Source: Polytrichum commune
Taxonomy: Eukaryota > Streptophyta > Polytrichopsida > Polytrichales > Polytrichaceae
Assembly: GCA_950295325.1 (NCBI GenBank)
Contig: OX485808.1
Coordinates: 21,102,527 to 21,166,526, forward strand
Reading direction: 5' to 3'
DNA length: 64,000 nt
The position numbers and the translations under genes are program-made. Below, one piece after another: positions 36,531 through 47,279 of this stretch. Below the pieces are notes generated by a model. That model was given only the letters and a program-made list of their open reading frames with translations, was not told the origin of the DNA and searched no databases. Position 1 is the stretch's first letter, and each line of letters begins with the position of its first letter.

Positions 36531-37569
36531 AAAAACTTGAAATCATGACAGTATCGTTATTCGCAACCACTAACTGGGGGAGACAATTTCCAATCTTATG
36601 TAACGGCTAGAATCACCTAGGAAGCTAAAAGTGTTATTATTGTAGAGGCGCCTATTCCCAATGAGGACCCCATCAGCAATCTATAAGGTATCGGAATTTC
36701 GATCAAGTTGGGACTGAATTTCGATCAAGCCATAATCAATAGTGCCGTGACACGTCATGATTTTGGGTGCTAAAGTGAGGAGGAATGAGCAATTATGATA
36801 GACTCTAGACATTGGTAATATGTTCAGGCCAACTTTTAGCTTAATAATTCACAGTATTTTCAATTTATGGATTAAAATTACCGAAAGAAATTGCAGTTGT
36901 CCTGATTCTATCTTCCTACATGGGAAAAATAGCACCACCTTAGACTTCTCCAAATCTAGTGGAGAATCCCTTAAGTGATCAGTTGTGGATGCCTCCACTC
37001 TAATAATAAGATCACATACCTTAAGGTATGCGGCCCCAACGTGAGCACTCGAAAATCTACATACAACTTTGACCATTGGATCAGATTGGAATTGTCTCTT
37101 CCTGTTAGCAATTGCGAAACACGATATTGTCGTGATTTTCAAGTTACCATTCCATAATTTGTAGACTAATATGACTTGTGCACCTGTGGCAGGCATGTAG
37201 GATTGCCATGTGTTGCTCCTTCAGGCAAGGTCCATGGGATGCACACTTGTTAGTCCATTCCATAGGAGATGTCACTTACCTGTGTTACGCCTGGTAATAC
37301 TTCACTCTCAGAAGTTAAAAGTTCCTTGTACAGAATTGAAGCAGTAATTGTAGTGCACCTCAAGGTAAACTCGTCTTAAATGGTTACATTTTGATGCTTG
37401 CCATGATTCTCAGCTTGAATTTTTGGGTTAGAATTTATTTTATTTGGAAAATCTGATATGAGATTTTAGCAAAACATTATGGATATTTTTTTTAGTCTCG
37501 CATGTTGATGCTATGATTCTCCAAAGTCAAAAGTATCAAAGCGAGAAAATAACAAGGGTAGACCCCTCA
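36531..37569. other. Intergenic; dispersed repeat copy
   Basis: No gene is seen. About 37015-37160 (GGCCCCAACGTGAGCAC to TAGCAATTGCGAAAC) resembles about 40510-40625 within an intron of the rhodanese gene, which indicates another dispersed repeat of unknown type. Confidence 0.4.
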
Positions 37570-37746
37570 AGTATGTTGGCTATTGAGCCTAGGATGGTTT
37601 AAAACACTGTAATCCAATCTCTTTTAAACACTTGTATTTTAGGTGTTTGTTCTTAGATATACACCGGACCACACACTTGACCACACACCACTCAAATATA
37701 GATGTCTATTTAAAATAAGTGATTGAATCAAGCATGTTTACCTTAG
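37570..37746. repeat. MITE family M1, 3' half
   Basis: Carries AGCCTAGGATGGTT, TAATCCAATCTCTTTTAAAC and ACCACTCAAATATAGATGTC and ends GTTTACCTTAG. The left half is missing. Confidence 0.65.
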
Positions 37747-37784
37747 CAATTTCATGTTCTTATATATCAGTGTCATAGGGTGGC

Positions 37785-38875
37785 CACATCAGCTTGTTGG
37801 TTGGCCTAGCCAGCCAGCCCGCCCCATCCAGTGGGCCCCAAAAAACAAGACGGTCAGCCATGCCGCTAACGCCAGGGCCGGCCTGGCGCCTCAGCTGGCA
37901 CCCTTGCATCCAGCCAGCAATGGGGTCTGCCCAATGCCCCCAACCAGGTAGGTTGGCGGGCTGCCTGGCAGCTGGAGACAAGGCTGGCCGGGCCCTTTTA
38001 AAAAATTTATTTTTTAAAAAAAAAAAAAAAAAAATCTTCTTTCAAGCTCCTATGAGTTCTTCAGACCACTGATCAGGGAGAACTGCCGATTAGTTCGAGA
38101 CTTCAGGAGAATTACCGTTCATAGAGGAAATTAGAATGCTGCTCAAATGATCAAAGCAATAGTGGAAGATGTAAACATGTAACCGGAAGATGAACCTGTT
38201 GAAGTTCAAGACTTCAGGAGAATTACCGTTCATTTTAGGGGAAACTATAGAATGCATCGCCATTGCTCAGCAAAAGCGGAAGATGTAAACATGTAACCGG
38301 AAGATGAACCGGTTGAAGTTCAAAACTTCAGGAGAATTGCAATTCATTTAAAAGGAAACTATAGAGTGCTGCTCAAATGATGAAAGCAAAAGCGGAAGAT
38401 GTAAACATGTAACCGGATGGATTTAGAATCACTCAGAACTTGACTGACTATGCCCAAAAACTTCCCAGGCACTGCTTTGGACTGTTGAATTCCATTCTTG
38501 CACCTCTGCTTCGTCTTCTTCTTTCTTCCAGTGTCTAAGAAAACAATCACCGCATTCCAGATACAGTTGGTGGTGTCACCATGGATCAATACAGCATTTC
38601 CGCAAAGCAGGAGAGGAGATGCATCTAACAAGTGATGAATTTTTGGTCTTGCAGCTCGGTGGCTTCCGATCTGTGTGCCGTCAGTGGATGTGCACATCTA
38701 GGAAATTTTTATTTTTTTAAAAAGAGAAATTTATGGCCGGGCAGGGGAACCACCAGCCACAGGCCTGGCTGGACAGGGGCCACAGGGGGGCAGCCTGGCC
38801 AGCTGCACCCTCGCCCGCCACCACTGGCTGGCTGGGCCTGGCCACCCCGGCGTCGCCAGGGTATCAGCACAATGT
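37785..38875. mobile_element. GC-rich inverted-repeat module with internal cargo
   Basis: Two strikingly GC-rich blocks (about 37785-37998 and 38735-38865) lie in opposite orientation. The left contains GGTGGCC and CTAGCCAGCCAG. The right, read as its complement, contains GGTGGCC and CCCAGCCAGCCAG. Each is bordered internally by an A/T homopolymer-type stretch (37999-38036 and 38705-38730) facing the middle. Between them lie a 120-bp tandem array and a non-repetitive stretch at 38430-38697. This looks like a foldback-type transposon about 1.1 kb long. No clean target duplication was found. Base composition is very unlike the surroundings. Confidence 0.55.
38087..38420. repeat. About 120-bp tandem array, 3 units
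   Basis: Each unit contains ACTTCAGGAGAATTACCGTT (third unit ATTGCAATT), CTATAGAATGC or a variant, and GGAAGATGTAAACATGTAAC followed by CGGAAGATGAAC. The units start near 38097, 38214 and 38324. The array lies inside the GC-rich inverted-repeat module. Confidence 0.9.
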
Positions 38876-39505
38876 AGTGCCAATCTAATTGTGCCCTAAC
38901 CTCACCAATATTGCCAGTAGCAGTGTTTCAACTTGCAACTTAAATTTCCCTATGTAGCATCCAATCACATATAACGACTCTCACCAACATTATAACCTTG
39001 AATATAGGGATGATATCTCACAAAATTATATTTGTTTTGTTTGGGACATCTGATGTATTGAAACTCAGTCTATCCGTTTGTTTCCTGTGTCTACATCGTG
39101 GAAAACTTGAATTGATAATTGAGGTCAGTAAACATTGAGCAGCGTTGATCACACTTCCCTTCTAAGGGCTCAATCAGCTCATGCACTAACAATCAAATCT
39201 GTTACCCAAATCTCTCAAGCTGAACATCCTAAAGAAATGCTGCCGCGTATTCATCAACTTTACGTTCTACACTTTTCAAGTCCAGGACTAAACTAAGAAT
39301 TTCTAAATCAGATTGCCATAAATGTTTGAAGAACTCTGTTTCTACCCTTCCTCCATAAAAAAGGAATTCCCTAACTAGGCAGCTGTGATTAATCCGTTCT
39401 CCGCGACTGGAAGAGCAATTTGATTTTCTTGACACAAGTCTTTCTTGCAGTACACTATCTTCCAGTTTGATGAGGGGGGTTTTTGAATCAAATTTTGTGG
39501 AGAAA

Positions 39506-42500
39506 CTAGTACTTGGGTACTGTCTCGTCAACTTTGACAGAGTAAGCATGAATTCCACCTTTAATGTTGTACAACCTTGTAAAGCCCTGCAAGCAACCAT
39601 CGTTAATCATCATTTATATTTCTACTGCAAATTTAGTATATTGACGTATTATAGTGTACTCTTTGGACTGTCCAGTGCCATTACAGGATATATTGATTGT
39701 AAATGCTGCAAGAAATGTACCTGCGATTGTAGCCACTGTGCAGCCTGTGCAGACCGCATGCCATGATGGCACTGCACACAATATGACATCATCACTCAAT
39801 TAGCTAGTATTGTTCACCAATTTATTAAGGTAGATGGGTCTTAAATGATTACTTCTATCAACTAGCCCACATCCCTAGGATATGAAACATGTGATTTAGT
39901 ACAAGATGGTTCGCAATTCCAAATCGAGGCTGTAGCCACTTTCCTCATACTTTTCAGAGGTAATATAAATGTCTTATTCATTAGCAAAAGTGAAGATTCT
40001 TGTGCTCATTAGCTGGTTATACAGGTTACCCCCCAATTATGTTGATTGTTATTCCTACAATGGTTATCATCTTTTAAGCACGCATTCCAATCTCAACAAT
40101 CTTTCTGGTATCTGTTCTTGGAGCCACACCAGACCACATACCACGCAAACATAGGTGTCCTAATAAGAAAAGCAACCAAATAAGGGTCGTTTACCTTAGT
40201 GGACCAAGGTAACTGGGAAAATGGCTGCCAGAGCACTTTTACATAGAACTGACAATTATATGATGTATGAAGCGAAAGAGCTCAAAAACATCCAGTTCTA
40301 ACTGTATGAGTGATGCTTCAAAGCTGATTATTATGTCACTTAACGTTGAAAGTTACCAGCACATATGTGTCCTTTCCGGGGTCGAGATCTTCTGTAATGG
40401 ATGGCGCCCATTTTCCAAATTGACTCAGTGGATATGCTTTAAACCCTTCGATTGATGCTGTCGCACTGTTAAAAGACCCACAGAACAATCACACCGGTGC
40501 AATATTAAGGTTTGTGACCTAATCTGGGCGCTTCCAGCTCCACAGACAACTTTAACCGTTGGAACAACTCGGGAATTGTTTCATCCCATTAGCAATTTGT
40601 AATGAATCACAAAGAATGTCATTCAAGTCTCACAATCGGAGTTGATATGCAAATGTTAGAAGAGGTAAAGCGAAGATTCTCAATCTCTTTAAAAGCCACA
40701 TAGACCCTCCCAATTGTGTCAACAATTGAACATACAATGGTGTCTACATTCTGAGCACATAGTCCAATCTCCTCGTAACATGTGCCTTTTAGTGTGTGCT
40801 TTTAACTATAAACCTTGTCATATACCACCCAAATCGAGGTGACCACATAAGGCTTCCATACTTTACTACCCAAAACATCCACAACTTGGACAAACATATT
40901 GCCATATTTATCATACAAGATAGCAAGAATAGAGTTTTCTGTAAAGTCTCCAGGTCAAGCTCCGGGTGAGTTGGCTAGAAGGTTAGTTCGAGAGCTTATG
41001 CATAGTCACCCAAGATTTATTAAGGTTTAAAATTAACATGCTAAAAGAATGGGGACAGGCTATAGAAATTTGGGTTTCCAGCTTAGTCATACTAGGAACA
41101 GTGGGCCAAGGTACCCTTGCAGAGGCCAGGCCGAGGTTTAGGGTGGCAGGTCCATGGATCAGACCCTATTTTAGATTCTGAAGTTCTCTCAAAAAGTTTC
41201 ATATTTAGGGTGGATTTCCACTAGGGTCCAAGATTAAGAACTCCAAAATCAAGTGATCCTATTGGTCAAGAGCAGAATTTTGAACCCGAGTTGACACTAG
41301 AGTTTCGGTCCAAGATATGAAAAAATGTAGTGGCATTAATGTGGCATCACTTTCTTGCAAAATCTTGTAAGTCCCCACTCAAGAAAGTACTTCTCCTAAT
41401 TTAAGAAACCAATCTTCAAGCTTGGGTCCAATCTTGAGTCTAAAAGTAAGGTCCATGAAGGGTTGTTTTGGTCCCGCACCTTAATTTAAATCCACCCTAA
41501 TGTAAGGCTCAAACACAACACACTCTAATGAGCTCTTATTTTATTTTTTTTAAAGTTCCCCAAGGGCCACCAAACACCTATTTTGGCCCCTCTTTGAGAC
41601 ACTTTGCGGATATCACTTATGTCCCATGTTCTTGATAGTACTTCCACAATGGGAGAATTTCATTCACTTCATGCACCATCCATCATGTGTGGGTTTGTGT
41701 GGGAAAGTTGGTGTTAGAATCTCACATTTCATCAGGTTCGCGGACATCGATAAGCTGCGCTTCCTCTCTGATCTCAGGATCCTCCATGTGAGCACTGAAC
41801 TCTACCACGTCTAAATCACGCAAGAAACTCTCCTCCCTGCATTAAAAGCAATTTCTGCATCCATCAAGGGGCGTATACAAAAATATTGCAAACCTGATTG
41901 ATTGATCACGTCTCTCATATGACATTGGTATTGATAGCAATGAGGTAAATTGAAGGAAAATAAATAGCATTTTGAGTACTAAGAGAAACCCGACCGTTCA
42001 GAAAGTACTTGCAGCAGATGCCAACCATGTTTTGTTTTCACGCGTACCAACTTATTCAAAGGGGCTTTGAACGCTGCCTCTTCAAATTCTGGCACCTGAC
42101 TCCACACAAGAAGATCAACTGGATATATGTCACTCCAATGCATGCAAAATGCTAACATCAAAACATGAACATCAATTAGATTGTGATTCAGCATCTATAC
42201 CACAATACCACATACTGTCAAATAGAACCCACCAAGGACCAACTTGAATTCATATACAGAAAATTTAACATATATACTCATAAATCAAATTCAAATTTAA
42301 CTAAGGTGGACATGCTCAATTCGGTTACTTATCTTAATCAGACATCTATATTGGAGTGGTATGTGGTTAGTGTGGCTCCAAGAACGGATACCAAAATGAT
42401 GTGTGTTTATAAGAGATTGGACTGTGTGTGCTCAAAATATGGTAACCATTCTAGGCTCAATAGCCAACATCATTGAGGGGACCTACATGACCATTAATGA

Positions 42501-44732
42501 ACACAAGGATCTTCACTTTGATAACGAATAAGATATTCATATGAGCTCCAAAAATTATGAGGAAAGTGGCTACAGCCTCAATTTGGATTTGCTACCATCT
42601 TGTAATAATTGCGTGTTTCATAATGTAGGAGAAGTGGGCTCATCAGAAAAGTAACCATTTAAGACCCATCTACCTTAAGACATGTAAGTTTAGAGTATCC
42701 TGTGGTGGGATTATCTGACAGAATGTGGTGTTGTGATGTTGTCAGAAATGAGAAAAAGTTAGAATTAAAATCTCTCAAAATAGTACAAGGCTGCATGATT
42801 TAGCAAAGACAAGACAACCATCAATCATTACTCAGAATAAGTTGATGTTCACTAAACCCTTAGAAATTCCTATCTTCTTCAACCCACCACAAACATCTTC
42901 GCATAATTTCATATCAGGATTCGGAGAAACTGAGCATCCGAGAACGTACTGTTCGACCGATTGAGATCCATCCCAGCATGCCGCCTACGCTCTTGGATGC
43001 ACAGATGGAGTGTTCAGTTGCCAAATCACTCAAGTCCACTCCTTCTGTGTGATAGAAACAGAAACAGAAACAGAAACAGTTGTGTCAGTTTTCTGTTGAT
43101 CTCTTATCCAACCATAGCCTAATAACCCATGAGCCTCAACTCCTTTGATTGTTGTGTTTCTTTGAAAAATGGTTTCAAGCTGTGATGAGTTCTCCCAGAA
43201 ACCCAGATAGAGTCTTCAGTTGCAAAATTCACTCAAGTTCGCTCCTTCTGTTTTGCAGCCACAGAAACAGTTGTGTCATATCTTAATTGCTCTCATACAA
43301 CCATAAGCCAACCCATGAACCTCAAATCCTGTCCCTTAATGTTGCGTTTCTTAAGAAAATTATTCCAAGCTGTGATAATTTCTCCCAAAACCCCAGATAG
43401 AGTATTCAAATGCCAAATCACTCTAATCCACTCCTTCAATTGTGTAGTATCTTAATTCTCTCATATAACTGTTGACTAACCCATGAGCCTCAACTCCTGT
43501 TCCTTAATGTTGCGTTTCTTAAACTAATGGTTCCAAGCTGTGATGAATCCTCCCAGAACCCTAGATAGAGATTTCAGCTGCCAAATTACTCAAGTTCAGT
43601 CCTTCTGTGTGGCAGAGACAAACAGTTGTGTTATATCTTACTTCTCTCATACATCCATAGATCGAATAACCCATGGACCCCATCTTCCGTTCCTTAATTG
43701 TTGCATTTCCTTAAAATTATGTTTCCGGCGGTGATTAGTTCTCCCAAAACCCTAGATAGAGCAATCAATTTGCCAAATTACTCAAGTCCACTCCTTCAGT
43801 TGTGTAATATTTTAATTTCTCTCATGCAATCATGGCCTAACCCATGAGCCTCAACTCCTGTCCCTTAATGTTACGTTTCTTAAAGAAGTGGTTTCAAGGT
43901 GTGATCAGTCCTCCCAAAACCCCAGATAGAGTATTCAGTTGCCAAATCACTCAAGCCCATTCCTTCAGTTGTGTTATATCTTAATTCTCGGCTACAATCA
44001 TAGCCTAAAGCATGAGCCTCAACTCCTGTTCCATCATTCTTTGCGTTTCTTTCCAAAAATGTTTTCAACCTATGATTCAGCCTCCCAAAACCCCGCAAAT
44101 TGATTGCACCCAGTAACCTTGAGAAGAAAAGCATATATGGGTGCACTGGACTGCAGGATTGGAAGAAAAAGAAAAAAATGCCTGACCTTGCATGATCCTT
44201 CGTTGGAGGTCAAGCAACAACTGCAGCTGATCTTCTGCCACCAACAAATGCTGCACCAAAATCTCCCTATTCTTAAATTTCGTGCTCCCCAACACATCTT
44301 TCCCTCCAGCCATGGCGTTGCCAACCCCTACCCATCCACCCCAAAAATTCCACATAAGGGAAAACCCACCGGGGGGACAATGATGCTGCAAAATGAAAAA
44401 TCCCAACATAATCATTGAAACTTGAGTTGTGTAAAACAAATACCAAAAGAAATGGTCCGTTGCTGCTGCTGCTGGTAATGTAGCGAAGGAAGACGCAGAG
44501 GGCAGAAAGGGCGCAAGAATCGAACAGCCTCAGCAGGAAGACCTCGGTGCTGGAAATTCTGGGCGCAAGAAAATGAAGAAGACGGAGATGGAGAGGAAGA
44601 TTGCACCGGTTGAGGTCGAAATCCAAATTTCTTGGGTTTAAGCGGAAGGCGGCAGAGATGAAGGGAAGAAGCCAGTGACGCAGCAGTGACAGTCGGAAGC
44701 GAAGAAGACGACGCTGCCCATAACCTCGCCAT
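39506..44732 (-). CDS. STR12: Rhodanese-like/PpiC (parvulin) domain protein, plastid-type, 8 exons
   Basis: Exons, in order: 44732-44444, 44327-44187, 43044-42950, 42095-41995, 41836-41726, 40465-40357, 39771-39721, 39586-39506. In phase they give about 325 aa. Residues 1-97 are Ser/Arg/Leu rich and look like a chloroplast transit peptide. Residues about 117-209 are a parvulin prolyl isomerase domain (REILVQHLLVAEDQ, GGMLGW, VPEFEEAAFKAPLNK, HGWHLLQVLSE). Residues about 229-325 are a rhodanese domain (AQLIDVREPDE, then active loop CHHGMRS with Cys283, then YNIKGGIHAY). This order matches Arabidopsis rhodanese-like/PpiC protein 12, which supports the STR12-type name. Donors and acceptors are GT-AG. 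The donor after exon 4 (GTCGGG) and the exon 2 acceptor (GGGTAG) are weak, so the exon 1/2 junction is the least certain part. No lesion was seen. Confidence 0.88.
39824..40199. mobile_element. MITE family M1 in intron 6 of the rhodanese/PpiC gene
   Basis: Starts TTAAGGTAGATGGGTCTTAA and ends CGTTTACCTTAG. Internal landmarks are CCTAGGATATGAAACATG, TACAATGGTTATCATCTTTT and GTTCTTGGAGCCACACCAGA. Same orientation as the copy at 29781-30152. Confidence 0.9.
40685..40865. repeat. MITE family M1 fragment in intron 5 of the rhodanese/PpiC gene
   Basis: Degenerate partial copy with CCTCCCAATTGTGTCAAC, GAGCACATAGTCCAATCTC and a damaged distal end (ATATACCACCCAAATCGAGG). Confidence 0.6.
42301..42678. 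mobile_element. MITE family M1 in intron 3 of the rhodanese/PpiC gene
   Basis: Starts CTAAGGTGGACATGC and ends CCCATCTACCTTAAG. It is in reverse orientation, like the copy at 32499-32871, with GTGTGGCTCCAAGAACGGAT, ATGGTAACCATTCTAGGC and CTTCACTTTGATAACGAATA. Length is about 378 bp. Confidence 0.9.
43045..44100 (-). repeat. Decayed tandem copies of the exon 3 start in intron 2 of the rhodanese/PpiC gene
   Basis: Real exon 3 is 42950-43044. Five further copies of its first roughly 45 nt (about EG-x-DLSDLATEYSI on the minus strand) lie at about 43205-43250, 43392-43437, 43562-43608, 43752-43798 and 43922-43967. Spacing is 170-190 bp, and the flanking intron sequence is repeated with them (CATGAGCCTCAACTCCTG, CTTAATGTTGCGTTTC). 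Each copy is disabled. Copies 3, 5 and 6 (counting the real exon as 1) have lost the CAG acceptor. Copies 2 and 5 are frameshifted. Copies 3 and 4 carry in-frame TAG. All lack the GGMLGW half and its GTACGT donor. Confidence 0.88.
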
Positions 44733-45675
44733 AGCCAAAAAAAACACTTGTCTGTGGTTTCTTTGTTAGGTTTACAATTTGGTGCTTGGTGAATGCTTCC
44801 CTGCACACATAAGAAGGTTAGGCAAGGGATGAGTTACATGTGTTGAATGTGGAAGGCTATGTCAAGGATGTAAGAATTGATGGTAACCACAAGTGCAGGA
44901 GAATTCCAAAGAACGTGATCTCTGCAACTACTTCTTCTTCAGATGAATGCAGCAGAGAGGATGGGGGATATGATTTGATGTGATTTGATATGATCCAGAA
45001 GAAGCTCCGAATGGTTTATCACTAGGCAGATGGGATACCCCATCTGCAAAGGTGTCAAGGATCACATACCTGACTTTGTACGTTGCAGAACGTCGGAGCA
45101 AGGCAATTTGTGCCAATTTGTTCTCAGCTGGGGCATTCGCATAAGAAGGTGGTTGGCAAGGATTGGCAACAAGGTGCTCTGTCTATGCCATGTGAGGCTC
45201 CGGCTAAGTAAATGGATTGATTGATGATTGGTAGGAATTTCTGTGTCATGGTGGAGTATGAAGAGGAATGGAGATGGGTGACATGGTCATTTGTAGGTTA
45301 TGAATAATGGCTCAAGGTATGCAGGTATTCTTCAGTTACTTTTCTTAATTGGGCACTTATATTTGATGGGTGTGTGGTTTAGGTGAGGATCAAAGAAGAA
45401 ACATCATAAAGATACATTTAAAAAAAAATAGGACTACGTCTTCAAATTTTATTAACTACTCTACATTCAATAGAGAATAAAATTGGGAGAACTTATGTGG
45501 ACAATGACCTAATGGCAGTTGTGTGTAGGTGTTTTTGGAAGGCATTGATTATAGTGGGGGGAGTTGGGGTTGGGGGGGGGGGGGGGGGGGCAAGTGCATT
45601 GGTTGGGAGGATCCACTCGGGCAATATGTGTTTGGACAAGGAATAAGGGGTGGTGTTGCCATTCATGAGGCATTT
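44733..45675. other. Promoter-side flank of the rhodanese/PpiC gene; degenerate MITE; poly-G
   Basis: No core promoter motif could be assigned with confidence. About 45330-45520 resembles a very worn reverse copy of MITE family M1 (TTAATTGGGCACTTATATTT, AGGACTACGTCTTCAAATTT). A G-rich run interrupted once lies at about 45554-45590. Confidence 0.4.
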
Positions 45676-46059
45676 TCATCTTGTGAGATGGTGAGTGAAA
45701 AGCATTTCTTTGATGCGGAAGAGAGCTTTGTTGTGTCTATCTAATTGGAGTCCTTTGATGACTAAGTGTTTGCATGCGGCCAAGAGGTGAGGCCATGTGT
45801 CCACGTTGTGAATGTCTTTGCCACATAATATACAATAGATGGAGGGAAATTTTGTTGGCCAAAAAAGGTGTTTCCGACAATTGCCCATATATTGACCATT
45901 GTGGAACTTGAGAGTTTGGGAGATTTGGGCGGAAATTTGGGAAATGGGGTGAAAAGGGAGGTAGGTGTGGTATTCATGAATGACCAAAAAAAAATTCCTT
46001 GTTATGTGAGTGTATGCCATAGGGGAGTAAGAGTTTCGGTTCGGAAGTATCAAGTGCAT
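45676..46059 (-). pseudogene. LINE 3'-end (zinc-knuckle) fragment
   Basis: The minus-strand frame contains IYCILCGKDIHNVDTWPHLL followed by AACKHLVIKGLQLDRHNKAL. This is the C-x2-C ... H ... C motif with downstream R-H-N-K-A typical of the region after the reverse transcriptase in plant non-LTR retrotransposons. The frame is open for 127 codons, but no RT or endonuclease domain is attached. It is a truncated insertion. The family call is from motif recognition only. Confidence 0.5.
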
Positions 46060-47279
46060 CGACTACACATTTCTTTTGGGATCTTTCTAATAAGTTGAAA
46101 GAGGCCATTGGGGGGCCCTAGGTTAATTTCTATGTTGCCTCCAATATATAATGGATATCAGTGGTCAAATCTATATTTAGTGTATGATGTGGGGATGGGA
46201 CGTAGATTATGATGATTTGGGTTAATTGTATAGGTGTGTGGCTTATTGTGTTGTTTGAGTGGGAGAATAGTGGTACTTAGGTGTGGTGGTGATTAATGAC
46301 TTTGTTTTGACAATAAAGGTTGTTATGAGGGTTGGGTTGTCTATTGTCTATATATTTTTAGGTAGGTCTATGGGTGTTGCTTGTGGTGGTGAGGGGTGTG
46401 AGGATTGAATGATGTGTATGCTAATGTGTAAATAACATAGTAGTAAGAATAAATGCAACTTGGTGTATTGTGTTGGTGTGAGTGGAGTTGATTGCTTTCA
46501 AAAGGTGACCATGTTCAATGTTTACTGGTGGTTGTTGATGTCAAGTTCTTGTGGTGTTAAAGTGTGTGTTCGATTTCATAGGTTATGGCAAGAGAGTTGT
46601 TTTGTATATGTTGTGTTTTTCCTTGTACTTGGTTGTGTAGTATGATAAGTGTTTGCTCTATGGAGGAATAACTTTGTGGAATCATTGTATGTGTTTATTT
46701 GATGGGTTATGTGTAGGTGAGAGTTGTGGGGACTCGTGGGGACTCATCGTTAGTCTCTCCTTAGCATGTTGTTTTTGATCAAACTGGTGGTTGTGATAAT
46801 TTATATGGAGATCATGTGCGGGGAGTTTATGGAAGGAGTTTGGTTCAACAAGCATTGGACAAAGTGAAAATACGAGTCGAAAAGAATTGATGAACGAATT
46901 TGATATATAAGATAGTAGCTTTAAGCAAGATATGTATGCATTAGGAATGTGTTCCAAAATATCATGAGTAAATAGAAAGAAACGGAGAGGTTGTACAAGG
47001 GATTCTCTATGCTATGATGTAAAGTTGATTTGAGGACTATTGTGAGTGGTGGAGCAGGATTCAAGGAGTTTGCCATTAGTGATGTTATTCATATAAATAT
47101 AGTGAGAGAGTATGGTGAGTGTGATTGTGAAATGTGTATAGAGGGAAAGGTGTGTAACTTCTTTATTGAAGAATAAAGCACATTGAGTGTAAAGGGAGAA
47201 GATAGAGTGGAGGACCTATGCGAGTTTATGATTTTGCAATATACATGGATGCAAGAGTGTATTTGTTTCCAAGGGTAGC
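46060..47279. other. Intergenic, nothing clear
   Basis: GT-rich plus strand with only short open frames. No family was recognised. Confidence 0.4.

Noticed and set aside
37754-38072. Pro/Ala/Gln-rich open frames on both strands
   Set aside because: They follow from the extreme GC content of the inverted-repeat arm and continue into an A-run.
44412-44806. Longer open frames overlapping exon 1 of the rhodanese/PpiC gene (111 and 177 codons)
   Set aside because: One reads past the splice donor into intron sequence. The other is a different frame through the transit-peptide exon and cannot reach the parvulin domain.
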